In this document: piece after piece, positions 9,137 to 17,384 of the stretch
Numbering within the stretch: position 1 is the stretch's first letter
Layout: every line of letters begins with the position of its first letter
Assembly: GCA_947503895.1 (NCBI GenBank)
Contig: CANNFT010000006.1
Span: 124,001 to 188,000, forward strand
DNA length: 64,000 nucleotides
Direction of reading: 5' to 3'
From: an uncultured Saccharospirillaceae bacterium
GTDB taxonomy: Bacteria; Pseudomonadota; Gammaproteobacteria; Pseudomonadales; Oceanobacteraceae
Program-made: the position numbers and the translations under genes
The notes under the pieces: generated by a model
Seen by the model: only the letters and a program-made list of their open reading frames with translations
Database searches by the model: none
What the model was told of the DNA's origin: nothing

Positions 9137-9535
9137 ATTGGCGCTTGGACTCAAAATGGCAGTTTAAATGGGGATAAGATCGAAAATTACTTCGAAATAG
9201 TGGGATAAATCCGTTGACAATGACGTTCATGTTCTAGGTTATGCACATTTTGTCGATGCTGATTATTTTACTCACAATTGCGCGCTAACTTTTGTACAGT
9301 AAATGATCGCCTCTAGTAACTGACTGAAAAATAAAGCTTTTTCAGCATGGATTAAAAAGTGAACAATTTATAGCAGCGCCGGTAATATAGCGGTGTTGAG
9401 CAGTTTACCGACTGCTTATTAACAAAGTTATGCACAGTTTTTGTGGAAATCTTCACAGCGCTGTAATTTTGACGAATTCAGATAGTAGAATTAAGTTAGT
9501 TATCCAAATCTTTAGAAAAAAGTGAGGTTTTTACC
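9137..9535. other. 399-base A/T-rich gap with two DnaA-box matches
   Basis: No convincing gene. It contains two perfect matches to the DnaA-box consensus TTATNCACA, both TTATGCACA, at 9239-9247 and 9428-9436, plus a one-mismatch TTATCCAAA near 9500. The promoter of the small coiled-coil gene at 9536 must lie here. Confidence 0.5.
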
Positions 9536-9778
9536 ATGATTTACATGCTAGCGGCGGCGTTGGTTCTGGGGATAATCCTCAGTTACTTCTTATTTGCTTT
9601 CCCGATGCGTAAACAGCTGAGGGAGCAACAATCTGATTTGATGGAAAGCCATCGTTTATTACAAGCAGCGAAAGAAGATAAAGATGCGATGGCACAAAAA
9701 GTCGCAGATTTGGAATATAAGTTGGGCGAGAGCCAGAAGGACTTAGCCTTTGAGCGAGGCCAAAAAGGCTCAGATTAA
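9536..9778 (+). CDS. Small membrane-anchored coiled-coil protein
   Basis: An 80-residue protein with a single N-terminal hydrophobic segment (about residues 2-22) followed by a charged helix with heptad character (about 26-75), so probably a cytoplasmic coiled coil tethered to the inner membrane. AGTGAGG lies about 10 bases upstream of the ATG. The architecture resembles YhcB/ZapG-like or other small division or envelope-associated proteins, but the sequence is not clearly one of them. Confidence 0.6.
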   Translation: MIYMLAAALVLGIILSYFLFAFPMRKQLREQQSDLMESHRLLQAAKEDKDAMAQKVADLEYKLGESQKDLAFERGQKGSD

Positions 9779-10068
9779 TCAAGCAAGCAGCAGATGAAAT
9801 AGACAGGTGGTGTTTAGACAACAACATGTCCATTTCTCTTGTTTGGCTGCGCGCAATGATGTGATTTATATTCGTGCAATTTTAATGTGAAGAATTTGTG
9901 CTGATCGGGCCAGATTCGTAACGCTAAGCAGTTTTAGTCCTCGTATTATTCTGTGTTGGCTGACGCGAAATGCGCCAACGTTCAGTGATGCTTTAGCTGC
10001 ATAGCAATGTGAATCAATGTTCGGTAGTCTTAGCGGCATAAAAATAACAAGACGAACAGGCACAGAAT
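9779..10068. other. 290-base gap
   Basis: No gene or strong hairpin seen. It must hold the promoter for the RCC1-like lipoprotein operon; no consensus promoter stands out. Confidence 0.4.
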
Positions 10069-11202
10069 ATGTTGCTAAAGAAGCTGACGTTTATCGTCAT
10101 CGCATCTTTTTGTCTCCTTGCATGCGAAGAGAAAAAAGATAAAAAACCAAGTTTTAGCCGCTCAGGCGCCAGTCAAAATCTCGCAATAGACGAATTTCTC
10201 GTTCGATTCCCAGATTACTATTCACAGTATTTATTGGTCGCGGGCAATGGTCGTACCTGCTCTTATTACCCGGTGAATGCATTACGAGGCCCTTACTTAA
10301 GCTGTTGGGGACGCTCAATCAGCCGAGGCGATCAAGTAGGCGGTAATGTACCGGGGAACACGAAATCTTTGTCGATTGGCGAAAATCACGTGTGTACTCG
10401 ATTTGTGGATCACGGTGGTGTGAGAGTCGGCTGTGATGGTGCGAATGGCGATGGCCAAGCAACCGAACCCTCACCCGCTACAGGGATGGGAGATGGATTT
10501 TGGTCTTCAGCACCGGCGATGGTGGCGAGCGGCCGTGCTCATAATTGTTTGATCGACACTTTCGGTGTGTATTGTTGGGGAAGCAATAACAAAGGGCAGA
10601 CTGAGCTTCCGAAGGTTGAAAATCCATTATGGGTAGCAGCGGGCGGAGATAACAGTTGTGCTTTGCAATTAGACGGTAATGTCGTCTGTTGGGGTGATAA
10701 CCAACATGGCCAATTAAATATCCCTGCATCTATTCAAGGGAATACCACGCATTTGGATGTCGGCGATGGGTTTGTCTGTGCCATTGCCAGTGAAAACGTC
10801 ACGTGTTGGGGTAAGCAATCGACGCCGGCTGAATTATCGGTCCGTCAACCGTCTTTCGTCAGCGTAGGTCAAAATCATGCTTGTGTGATCGAACAAGAAA
10901 GCGATGATCAATCCATTCGGTGTTTTGGTAGTAATGATTACGGCCAATTGGATATGCCAAGTTTTAATGGTGATCCGTCGTATGGGGTCGTCAGTGTTTC
11001 AGCGGGTTATGGTTATACTTGTGCACAATATCGTTATGTAGGCTATCCATTTACCGGCGGTACGGTAAAAAATACGACTTATCTTGGTTCTGTCTGCCGG
11101 GGTAAAAACGATGAAGGGCAATCACAAGTTCCAGAGCGTGCTTGTGTTGGTTATCATGCTTCAGCTGAAGAATTGGAAAATCGATATTGTCCACCTCAAT
11201 GA
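10069..11202 (+). CDS. RCC1-repeat lipoprotein
   Basis: A 377-residue protein with a signal peptide ending in the lipobox LLAC (Cys19) and then at least five RCC1/BLIP-II-type beta-propeller blade repeats marked by V.CWG.N..GQL and related strings (for example VYCWGSNNKGQTELP, VVCWGDNQHGQLNIP, IRCFGSNDYGQLDMP). Repeated Cys residues just before each WG suggest disulfides on the blades, fitting an extracytoplasmic site. Bacterial RCC1 propellers mediate protein binding; no enzymatic motif is seen. It precedes the DUF1499 gene by 15 bases and probably forms an operon with it. Confidence 0.85.
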   Translation: MLLKKLTFIVIASFCLLACEEKKDKKPSFSRSGASQNLAIDEFLVRFPDYYSQYLLVAGNGRTCSYYPVNALRGPYLSCWGRSISRGDQVGGNVPGNTKSLSIGENHVCTRFVDHGGVRVGCDGANGDGQATEPSPATGMGDGFWSSAPAMVASGRAHNCLIDTFGVYCWGSNNKGQTELPKVENPLWVAAGGDNSCALQLDGNVVCWGDNQHGQLNIPASIQGNTTHLDVGDGFVCAIASENVTCWGKQSTPAELSVRQPSFVSVGQNHACVIEQESDDQSIRCFGSNDYGQLDMPSFNGDPSYGVVSVSAGYGYTCAQYRYVGYPFTGGTVKNTTYLGSVCRGKNDEGQSQVPERACVGYHASAEELENRYCPPQ

Positions 11203-11217
11203 AATAAGGAATAACCG

Positions 11218-11958
11218 ATGGCGCTATTAGAAAAGATACCAGCCAACTCATTACAACTGGCCGCAATATTCACAATATTTGCTTTTCCATTGGCCATTTT
11301 GGCTGCTCGATTTGAGTTAATTCACTTTCGGTTTAGCTTTTTGATTTTTGTTATTGCGGCGCTCATCGCATTTATCATTTGTGTTCTGGCGCTGTTTAAA
11401 TTATCCAAAGGCGTGGAATCCGATGGCAAACCGTTATTGATTGCATTGGTCTTAACGGTTGTACCATTGATCACACTCGGCATTAACATTGTAAAAGCGA
11501 AGCAATATCCGTTTATTCATGACATCAGTACCGATATAGAAAACATACCGGCCTTTGAAGCCGCCGCTGCTGCGCGTAAAGAAGGCGACCACAGTACAGA
11601 GCATGAAGGGAGCCAAATTATAGAAATGCAAGTGGAAGGGTATCCAAATATTAAGCCGGTTATAGTGAAAACGGAGCCTACCGATGTATTGTCAGAAGTG
11701 AATACTTTAATCATTGAACAAGGCTGGGAGCCGCTGGCGGTCTACTCTAGTGCCATGCCCTATCGAGTAGAGGCGGTGGATACCAGCTTACTATTCGGTT
11801 TTAAAGATGATGTTGTTATCCGAATTGATTTACAACCAGATGGCATGACGCGGATCGACATGCGGTCTATGAGTCGACAGGGCCAAAGCGATTTGGGCGC
11901 TAATGCAAATCGCATTCAAAATTTCCTTGCGAAACTAGAGAAAAAACTTGCTGAATAA
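11218..11958 (+). CDS. DUF1499 domain membrane protein
   Basis: A 246-residue protein with three N-terminal hydrophobic segments (about residues 12-32, 38-60, 72-92) followed by a DUF1499 domain beginning FIHDISTDIENIPAF (about residue 99 on) and ending near the C-terminus. The domain function is unknown. It lies 15 bases downstream of the RCC1 lipoprotein and is closed by a terminator at 11995-12030. Confidence 0.85.
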   Translation: MALLEKIPANSLQLAAIFTIFAFPLAILAARFELIHFRFSFLIFVIAALIAFIICVLALFKLSKGVESDGKPLLIALVLTVVPLITLGINIVKAKQYPFIHDISTDIENIPAFEAAAAARKEGDHSTEHEGSQIIEMQVEGYPNIKPVIVKTEPTDVLSEVNTLIIEQGWEPLAVYSSAMPYRVEAVDTSLLFGFKDDVVIRIDLQPDGMTRIDMRSMSRQGQSDLGANANRIQNFLAKLEKKLAE

Positions 11959-11994
11959 AGCGGTTTAATTGTTCGTAGTGACCTGACACACAAT

Positions 11995-12030
11995 AAAAGC
12001 CCTAAATACGAAAGTAGATAGGGCTTTTTT
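11995..12030 (+). terminator. Rho-independent terminator after DUF1499 gene
   Basis: Perfect arms AAAAGCCCTA (11995-12004) and TAGGGCTTTT (12019-12028), continuing into a T run to 12030. Confidence 0.85.
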
Positions 12031-12091
12031 ATTTCTGGACGGCCCCTACAAAGTCAATTTGATTCTCAGTTCTGGCTCCTGCTTCGCTCTA

Positions 12092-12113
12092 ACGCCTGCA
12101 TCCATGCAGGCGT
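12092..12113. repeat. Perfect 10-base inverted repeat between convergent genes
   Basis: ACGCCTGCAT / ATGCAGGCGT with a 2-base centre, in the 220 bases between the DUF1499 terminator and the MFS/PlsC gene. No T run follows on either strand, so it is not a canonical terminator. Confidence 0.5.
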
Positions 12114-12252
12114 ATAAGTTTTCTGTCGCGCTTTAATGCTAGAAAGTCTTCGCAGTAGAAAATCTGTTTAGCGCTTCAAAAGCACGCCTTAAACTTGAAA
12201 AGAGCACTCGGTCAGAGCTAAAAGTGACGTTACGGAGATGCCCTTAATATTG

Positions 12253-14130
12253 TTAAGCTTTTGCTAGTAGCGTTCGAACATCTTTTTCTAACGATGCTGC
12301 GGAGACATTGATCGGATTTTGAGGTGCATCCATAGAGATGTTCACTTTCGACCAAAATCTTTTTGGTTTAGTGGATAATGCTGCACCATCTTTATGACTA
12401 AAAAAACTGCCCCATAAACCATCTAAAGCCATCGGGATAACAGGGACAGGCGTTTCAGTGATGATTCTTTCAATACCGGGTTTAAAGGTGTCTATTTCAC
12501 CATCTTTGGTTAACTTACCTTCCGGAAATATGCATACCACATTGCCTTGGCTCAGTTCCTCTTGAATGCGTGAAAAGGCTTTTTCATATACGATTTCATC
12601 GGCTTTGGGTGAGCAAATCGGTATGGTTTTGGCCCATCTGAAAAAGGTTTTTAATCCTTTCATTTCAGAAATACTGCGGTCCATGACAAACCGGATAGGG
12701 CGATGACACGCACCAGCAATCAGTAATGCATCAACATAACTAACATGATTGCATACAATGATTGCAGGGCCTTCGTCAGGTAGATGATGAAAGCCTTTGT
12801 GCGTGACGCGATACATGCTGTGTGACAATATCCAAATGAAAAAGCGCAATACAAATTCTGGAATTTGGGCGTAAATATAGGCCGCGACGGCGACGTTCAT
12901 TATGGCGATAATAGCAAAATACTCAGGAATGCTGAGTTGCAAAACGACCAGAATCAATATACCGATCACGGCACTCACTACCATAAATAAAGCATTCATT
13001 ACATTGTTCGCCGCAATGGTTTGTGCACGCATCTTTTCATCACTTCGATTTTGAATTAGCGCTTGCAATGGCACCACATAAAGGCCACCAAAGGCGCTGA
13101 TCATGGCTATATCAAACATCATTCGCCAGTTTTCTGGTTGTGAAATAAATGCTAAAGCATTCATCCCCTCTGTTACCGAAATTGCATCCGTAGCGAAATA
13201 TAAATCTAGCCCGAATAAACTCATGCCAATTGAACCAATCGGCACAATACCTATTTCAATTTTATGCCCTGATAGACGCTCACATAATAGAGAACCTACG
13301 GCGACCCCTACGGAAAATAATGTCAGCAGTAAGGTCACCACTTGTGGATTGCCCCCCAAATAGTCTCTCGAAAACGTTGGGAACTGTGTCAGGTAACTCG
13401 CACCAATAAACCAAAACCAGCTAATCGCTAATATAGATAAAAAGACTGGGCGGTTTTGTTTCGCATTTCGAAGTGTATTCACTAGCTCAGTGAATGGATT
13501 CCAATTTATCTTGAGTGAGGGATCATTTGGAACGGCATGAGGAATAAATCGGCTAGACGCATAACCAGCGATGGCAAATACGATAACGCCAGAGGCAATC
13601 CAGTATTTGGCGGCCTCTAAATCAAAAAATAAACCGGCAGTAATGGTCCCGGTTAATATCGCTAAAAATGTACCGGTTTCCACTAAGCCGTTTCCACCGA
13701 CCAACTCTTCTTCTTCAAGGTGCTGTGGTAACAATGCGAATTTAACTGGACCGAACATGGCGGATTGAAGGCCCATTAAAAATAACAGCGTCATCATGAG
13801 TAGGATGTGATCAAATATCACGGCATATGCAGCGATGAGCATGATGCCAATCTCAAGAAGTTTGACCCAGCGAATAAGCTGAGACTTTTCTCTTTTATCT
13901 GCAATTTGCCCAGCAATGGGTGAAAACAAGAAAAACGGAAGAATAAAAAGACCGGCTGCTAAATTGGTATACAGTGCCGCATCTTCCTGTGCGCTGATGC
14001 CGCCAAAGGCGATCAGCAGTAAAAGTGCATTTTTGTATAAATTATCATTGAATGCACCTAACGCTTGAGTAACAAAGTAAGGTAAAAACCGGCGTTTTGT
14101 TAAAAGACTAAATTGACTCGCTTGGCTCAT
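12253..14130 (-). CDS. MFS transporter (LplT-like) fused to PlsC acyltransferase
   Basis: A 625-residue two-domain protein. Residues ~10-410 form a 12-TM major facilitator resembling LplT, the lysophospholipid flippase. Residues ~430-625 are a PlsC-type acyltransferase with NHVSYVD (HX4D, about 457-463) and FPEGKL (about 535-540). The combination suggests import and reacylation of lysophospholipids. In many proteobacteria such fusions continue into an acyl-ACP synthetase domain (Aas); that domain is absent. The ATG at 14130 is preferred because AAAGGA precedes it by about 9 bases; a TTG start six codons earlier is possible. The next gene upstream is a TetR regulator in the same direction. Confidence 0.9.
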   Translation of the reverse strand: MSQASQFSLLTKRRFLPYFVTQALGAFNDNLYKNALLLLIAFGGISAQEDAALYTNLAAGLFILPFFLFSPIAGQIADKREKSQLIRWVKLLEIGIMLIAAYAVIFDHILLMMTLLFLMGLQSAMFGPVKFALLPQHLEEEELVGGNGLVETGTFLAILTGTITAGLFFDLEAAKYWIASGVIVFAIAGYASSRFIPHAVPNDPSLKINWNPFTELVNTLRNAKQNRPVFLSILAISWFWFIGASYLTQFPTFSRDYLGGNPQVVTLLLTLFSVGVAVGSLLCERLSGHKIEIGIVPIGSIGMSLFGLDLYFATDAISVTEGMNALAFISQPENWRMMFDIAMISAFGGLYVVPLQALIQNRSDEKMRAQTIAANNVMNALFMVVSAVIGILILVVLQLSIPEYFAIIAIMNVAVAAYIYAQIPEFVLRFFIWILSHSMYRVTHKGFHHLPDEGPAIIVCNHVSYVDALLIAGACHRPIRFVMDRSISEMKGLKTFFRWAKTIPICSPKADEIVYEKAFSRIQEELSQGNVVCIFPEGKLTKDGEIDTFKPGIERIITETPVPVIPMALDGLWGSFFSHKDGAALSTKPKRFWSKVNISMDAPQNPINVSAASLEKDVRTLLAKA

Positions 14131-14183
14131 GATCTTCAATCCTTTCAAATGTATTGATTAGCAGCATCAATTGATTATTTTTC

Positions 14184-14798
14184 TTATGACTGCATCTCGG
14201 GCAATGTCCACGATCCTAAGTAGTGTGTCAGTAATGATTGGATCATACTTTCACCTGTTAAGGTTTCTTGTGCAAACAGTTTATCGTCAATCACTAATGT
14301 ACAAATACCATGAACGGCCGCCCATATGACGCGACTCGCTTTGTGCCTTTCTTCTTCAGAGCTTTGCGGGTTAAGCACTTTTAAACGGCTTTCCAACAAT
14401 GAGAATAACCTACTGATGCGATTTAGTTGCCAATCTGGAATGTCGTCTGCTTCATCTAGGTGATGCTCAAATAATATTTGCCACTGATAAGGGTGTTCCA
14501 CTGCAAACGTTAAATAGGCATTTGCAAATAAACGCAGCTGCTCTTTAGGGTCGTCACTGATCGTCATACTGGATTCAAGTTGATCTGATATGTGGTCTAG
14601 CGTGTGCGCATTGGCCGCTAATATCAAAAAAGCATAACTGCCAAACAAATTTATGAGGGTGCCGGGTGAATAACCCACCATCTTTGCTACCTGTCGTAGG
14701 CTGAGTTTGTCGGCGGGTTGCTCTTGTAGAAATTCGATCACAGCCTTGATTGCCATGCTTTTCAGCTCTTCTGGAGCATGATCTTTACGTCTCGCCAT
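14184..14798 (-). CDS. TetR/AcrR family transcriptional regulator
   Basis: A 204-residue regulator starting at MARRKDHAPEE; the HTH spans about residues 25-50 (LRQVAKMVGYSPGTLINLFGS) and the C-terminal ligand domain is helical. The upstream in-frame extension is rejected because it covers the operator region. It sits 53 bases upstream of the MFS/PlsC gene and divergent from the VIT/VWA gene. Four TGAACA-type sites lie in the shared control region, the closest touching its own start, so autorepression and control of both directions are likely. Its ligand is unknown; a lipid-type inducer would fit the MFS/PlsC neighbour. Confidence 0.92.
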   Translation of the reverse strand: MARRKDHAPEELKSMAIKAVIEFLQEQPADKLSLRQVAKMVGYSPGTLINLFGSYAFLILAANAHTLDHISDQLESSMTISDDPKEQLRLFANAYLTFAVEHPYQWQILFEHHLDEADDIPDWQLNRISRLFSLLESRLKVLNPQSSEEERHKASRVIWAAVHGICTLVIDDKLFAQETLTGESMIQSLLTHYLGSWTLPEMQS

Positions 14799-14800
14799 AA

Positions 14801-14923
14801 TTGAACACCGTTTAGAATTCTTGACTATTGGGAACTTTCTAGTATTATTGTGAACACTGTTCATAATAGCAAGAACATTATGAACAGTGGATTTTTATTT
14901 GTGTTTATTTTGAACACTGTTAA
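14801..14923. promoter_or_regulatory. Operator array, TGAACAnTGTTCA type
   Basis: One perfect palindrome TGAACACTGTTCA (14851-14863) and three partial copies: TTGAACACCGTTTA (14801-14814), TGAACAGT (14881-14888) and TGAACACTGTTAA (14911-14923). They fill the divergent region between the TetR gene and the VIT/VWA gene. Binding by the adjacent TetR protein is inferred from position and symmetry. Confidence 0.75.
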
Positions 14924-14945
14924 ATATAAGCAAGAGGACTTGAAG

Positions 14946-17072
14946 ATGAAGAGCATAATCTGTTCGATTAAAAAGCTTGCAAGCCGCTATATAGCTGTCG
15001 CCACAGCGGCGACCGCCAGCTTAGGTTCAATGGTATCAATCCTACCTGTTCAGGCTGCTGGATTACTGACACCAGCCGGTACCCAAACACCCTTAGAGAT
15101 ACGGACACAATCAGTGAACGTGCGAATTCAAGATGGTTTTGCGATGACAACCGTTGAACAGGTTTTCGCTCACCCATCCATCCACCAACCAGAGGAGCCT
15201 AGTCAGGCTAGCCAGACGAGTCATGGAGAGCAAGGAAGTCTAGATTCAAAGACGGCATACGATGCACATTATCAATTTCCAGTGCCCGAAAAAGCTTCTG
15301 TGAGTCAATTCACCTATTGGATTGATGGTCAACCAATCCATGGAGAAGTGGTTGAAAAGGAAAAAGCGAAAGAGATTTATCAGCAAGAAAAGCAGGCCGG
15401 TCGCAAAGTCGCGGTAACGGAGCAAGAATCTTTCTTACATTTTGATATTAAGGTCGCACAGATTCCGGCTGGTCAGGATGCACGCATAAAACTCGTGTAT
15501 TACCAGCCCATTGAGATTGATCACGGCGTTGGGCGCTACGTATACCCATTGGAGGAGGGAGGCACAGACAGTGAACAATCGGCATTCTGGACGAGGAAGT
15601 CCGAGGTGCAGCAGCAATTCAGTTTTCATTTAGAGTTGTTGAGCGGTCATCCGGTGGATGCGGTTCGAGTGCCGAACGTTCCGCAAGCGCTTATACAGCA
15701 GTTTACCAGTCAACATTGGCAAGTTTCACTAGACAGCCAAGTGAATACAGCTGCCCCGCAGCAACCTGCCTTTAAACTTAATGAAGACATTGTCTTTTAC
15801 TGGAGACTACCGGAAGGCACACCGGGTTCGTTGAATGTCGTAGCCTATAAGCCGGAACCCACGAGTGGTCATAAAATGGGGACCGTGATGATGACATTAA
15901 CGCCGGCAGACGACCTAAAGCCGATTGTTGAGGGCACAGACTGGACGTTAGTGTTAGATATATCTGGATCGATGAAGGGGAAATTCCAAACCTTAGTTGA
16001 AGGGGTTTCACAGGGGTTGTCGAAATTTAAGCCGCAAGATCGCGTTCGCATTATTTTATTCAATAACGGCGTTCAACCGTTAAGCCGAGGTTACGTTCAA
16101 GCTACGCCTGAGAATTTAATCGAATTGGCAAATAAGCTGTCAAACATTACACCTTCAGGTGGTACCAACTTGATGGCGGGAATACGCATGGGCTTAGATG
16201 ATATGGATGAGGATCGTACGTCTGCCATATGGTTAGTGACCGATGGTGTGGCCAATGTTGGTGAGACGAATCAACGCGCCTTTCTAAAATTATTAAAGGA
16301 TCATGACATCAGGTTGTTCACATTTATCATGGGAAATGGCGCGAACAAACCCCTACTTCAGGCTTTAAGTAAGGCTTCTAACGGCTTTGCACTGGCAGTC
16401 TCCAATGCCGACGACATTCTGGGCAAATTAGAAATGGCGGCCAGTAAGGTATCTTATGAAGCGTTACACGATGTAAAAGTGAAATTTAAGGGGCTTAAAG
16501 TACGTGATGTTCAACCGAGCACGATCGGGAGTCTGTATCGTGGCCAACAGCTGCAAATATTCGGGCACTATTGGAAGGGCGGAGAAGGGGAGTTGGTCGT
16601 GACAGGCAAGCGCAGTGGTCAGGATATTGAGTACCGATTGCCCATCACATTACCAGAAGCTGATATTCGCTATCCAGAGCTAGAGCGTCTTTGGGCGTTT
16701 GCAGAAATTCAAACGCAGCTTGACGACCAAAGAACGTATGGGGATTCAGACGATAGGCGAGATGCCGTTGTGGACTTGGCCAAGACTTATGGCTTAGTGA
16801 CGCCTTATACGTCTATGTTAGTGTTGGAGCAGTCTCAATTTCAGCGCTATGGCATAGAACAAAAAAATGCAGTTCGAATTGAACAGGAAGTGAATGCTCA
16901 GACAAAACGTAAGGACCAAGGGATTCAAAATCATCAGCAAGCTTCATCTCACTCCGCCCTAAGCGGCAGTCGATCATCATTAGGAAGCGGCGGAAGTGCC
17001 GACTGGAAGTGGCTGGTTCTCTTGGCCATGGGTCTTTACTCTCGACGCAAGCTCAAAAAAGTCATGAGTTAG
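14946..17072 (+). CDS. VIT and von Willebrand A domain surface protein with GlyGly-CTERM-like tail
   Basis: A 708-residue exported protein; start chosen at the ATG at 14946, which has GAGG upstream and begins the signal peptide (through about residue 38). A VIT domain (about 45-180) is followed by a VWA domain (about 333-500) with an intact MIDAS motif DISGSMKG (about 338-345). The C-terminus has a low-complexity Ser/Gly linker, then GSGG, a hydrophobic segment (WLVLLAMGL) and a basic end (YSRRKLKK). This layout matches GlyGly-CTERM sorting signals processed by rhombosortase, giving a surface-anchored or released adhesive protein. It resembles the marine proteobacterial VIT/VWA sortase-target family, but no LPxTG is seen. 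Divergent from and probably controlled by the TetR gene. Confidence 0.85.
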   Translation: MKSIICSIKKLASRYIAVATAATASLGSMVSILPVQAAGLLTPAGTQTPLEIRTQSVNVRIQDGFAMTTVEQVFAHPSIHQPEEPSQASQTSHGEQGSLDSKTAYDAHYQFPVPEKASVSQFTYWIDGQPIHGEVVEKEKAKEIYQQEKQAGRKVAVTEQESFLHFDIKVAQIPAGQDARIKLVYYQPIEIDHGVGRYVYPLEEGGTDSEQSAFWTRKSEVQQQFSFHLELLSGHPVDAVRVPNVPQALIQQFTSQHWQVSLDSQVNTAAPQQPAFKLNEDIVFYWRLPEGTPGSLNVVAYKPEPTSGHKMGTVMMTLTPADDLKPIVEGTDWTLVLDISGSMKGKFQTLVEGVSQGLSKFKPQDRVRIILFNNGVQPLSRGYVQATPENLIELANKLSNITPSGGTNLMAGIRMGLDDMDEDRTSAIWLVTDGVANVGETNQRAFLKLLKDHDIRLFTFIMGNGANKPLLQALSKASNGFALAVSNADDILGKLEMAASKVSYEALHDVKVKFKGLKVRDVQPSTIGSLYRGQQLQIFGHYWKGGEGELVVTGKRSGQDIEYRLPITLPEADIRYPELERLWAFAEIQTQLDDQRTYGDSDDRRDAVVDLAKTYGLVTPYTSMLVLEQSQFQRYGIEQKNAVRIEQEVNAQTKRKDQGIQNHQQASSHSALSGSRSSLGSGGSADWKWLVLLAMGLYSRRKLKKVMS

Positions 17073-17136
17073 TTTATACCGTTATCATCATATTGGTGTG
17101 ACATCCTGTAATGCTGTTCAGCAATGTGACAGGGGC

Positions 17137-17173
17137 AAAATAGGGTTGGCATATTTGCCAACCCTATTTTGTT
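17137..17173 (+). terminator. Rho-independent terminator after VIT/VWA gene
   Basis: A 15-base perfect stem (17137-17151 with 17156-17170; AAAATAGGGTTGGCA and its complement) with a 4-base loop and T-rich tail. The remaining bases to 17384 form the leader of dnaE; no clear promoter hexamers stand out there. Confidence 0.9.
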
Positions 17174-17384
17174 TGGGCTGTATATTTATCTCTCAATATC
17201 CGTCAAATCAGCGACTGTCACCCCCATTATTTTGAGGGCCAAATATTGCTGTTTTTGTCTATGTCCGGGTTCATTTTGAGCTCTTCCCTACACGGTTTGT
17301 GCCTCCTGTATCAGATAAATAATATTTTGCTAGGAATTAGCACCCTTTCTACCTAGAATCTCGGCCCATTTATCTGGGGGATCT

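Noticed and set aside
9137..9535. Possible replication origin because of two DnaA boxes
   Set aside because: Only two perfect boxes, no 13-mer unwinding repeats and no dnaA/dnaN or gidA nearby.
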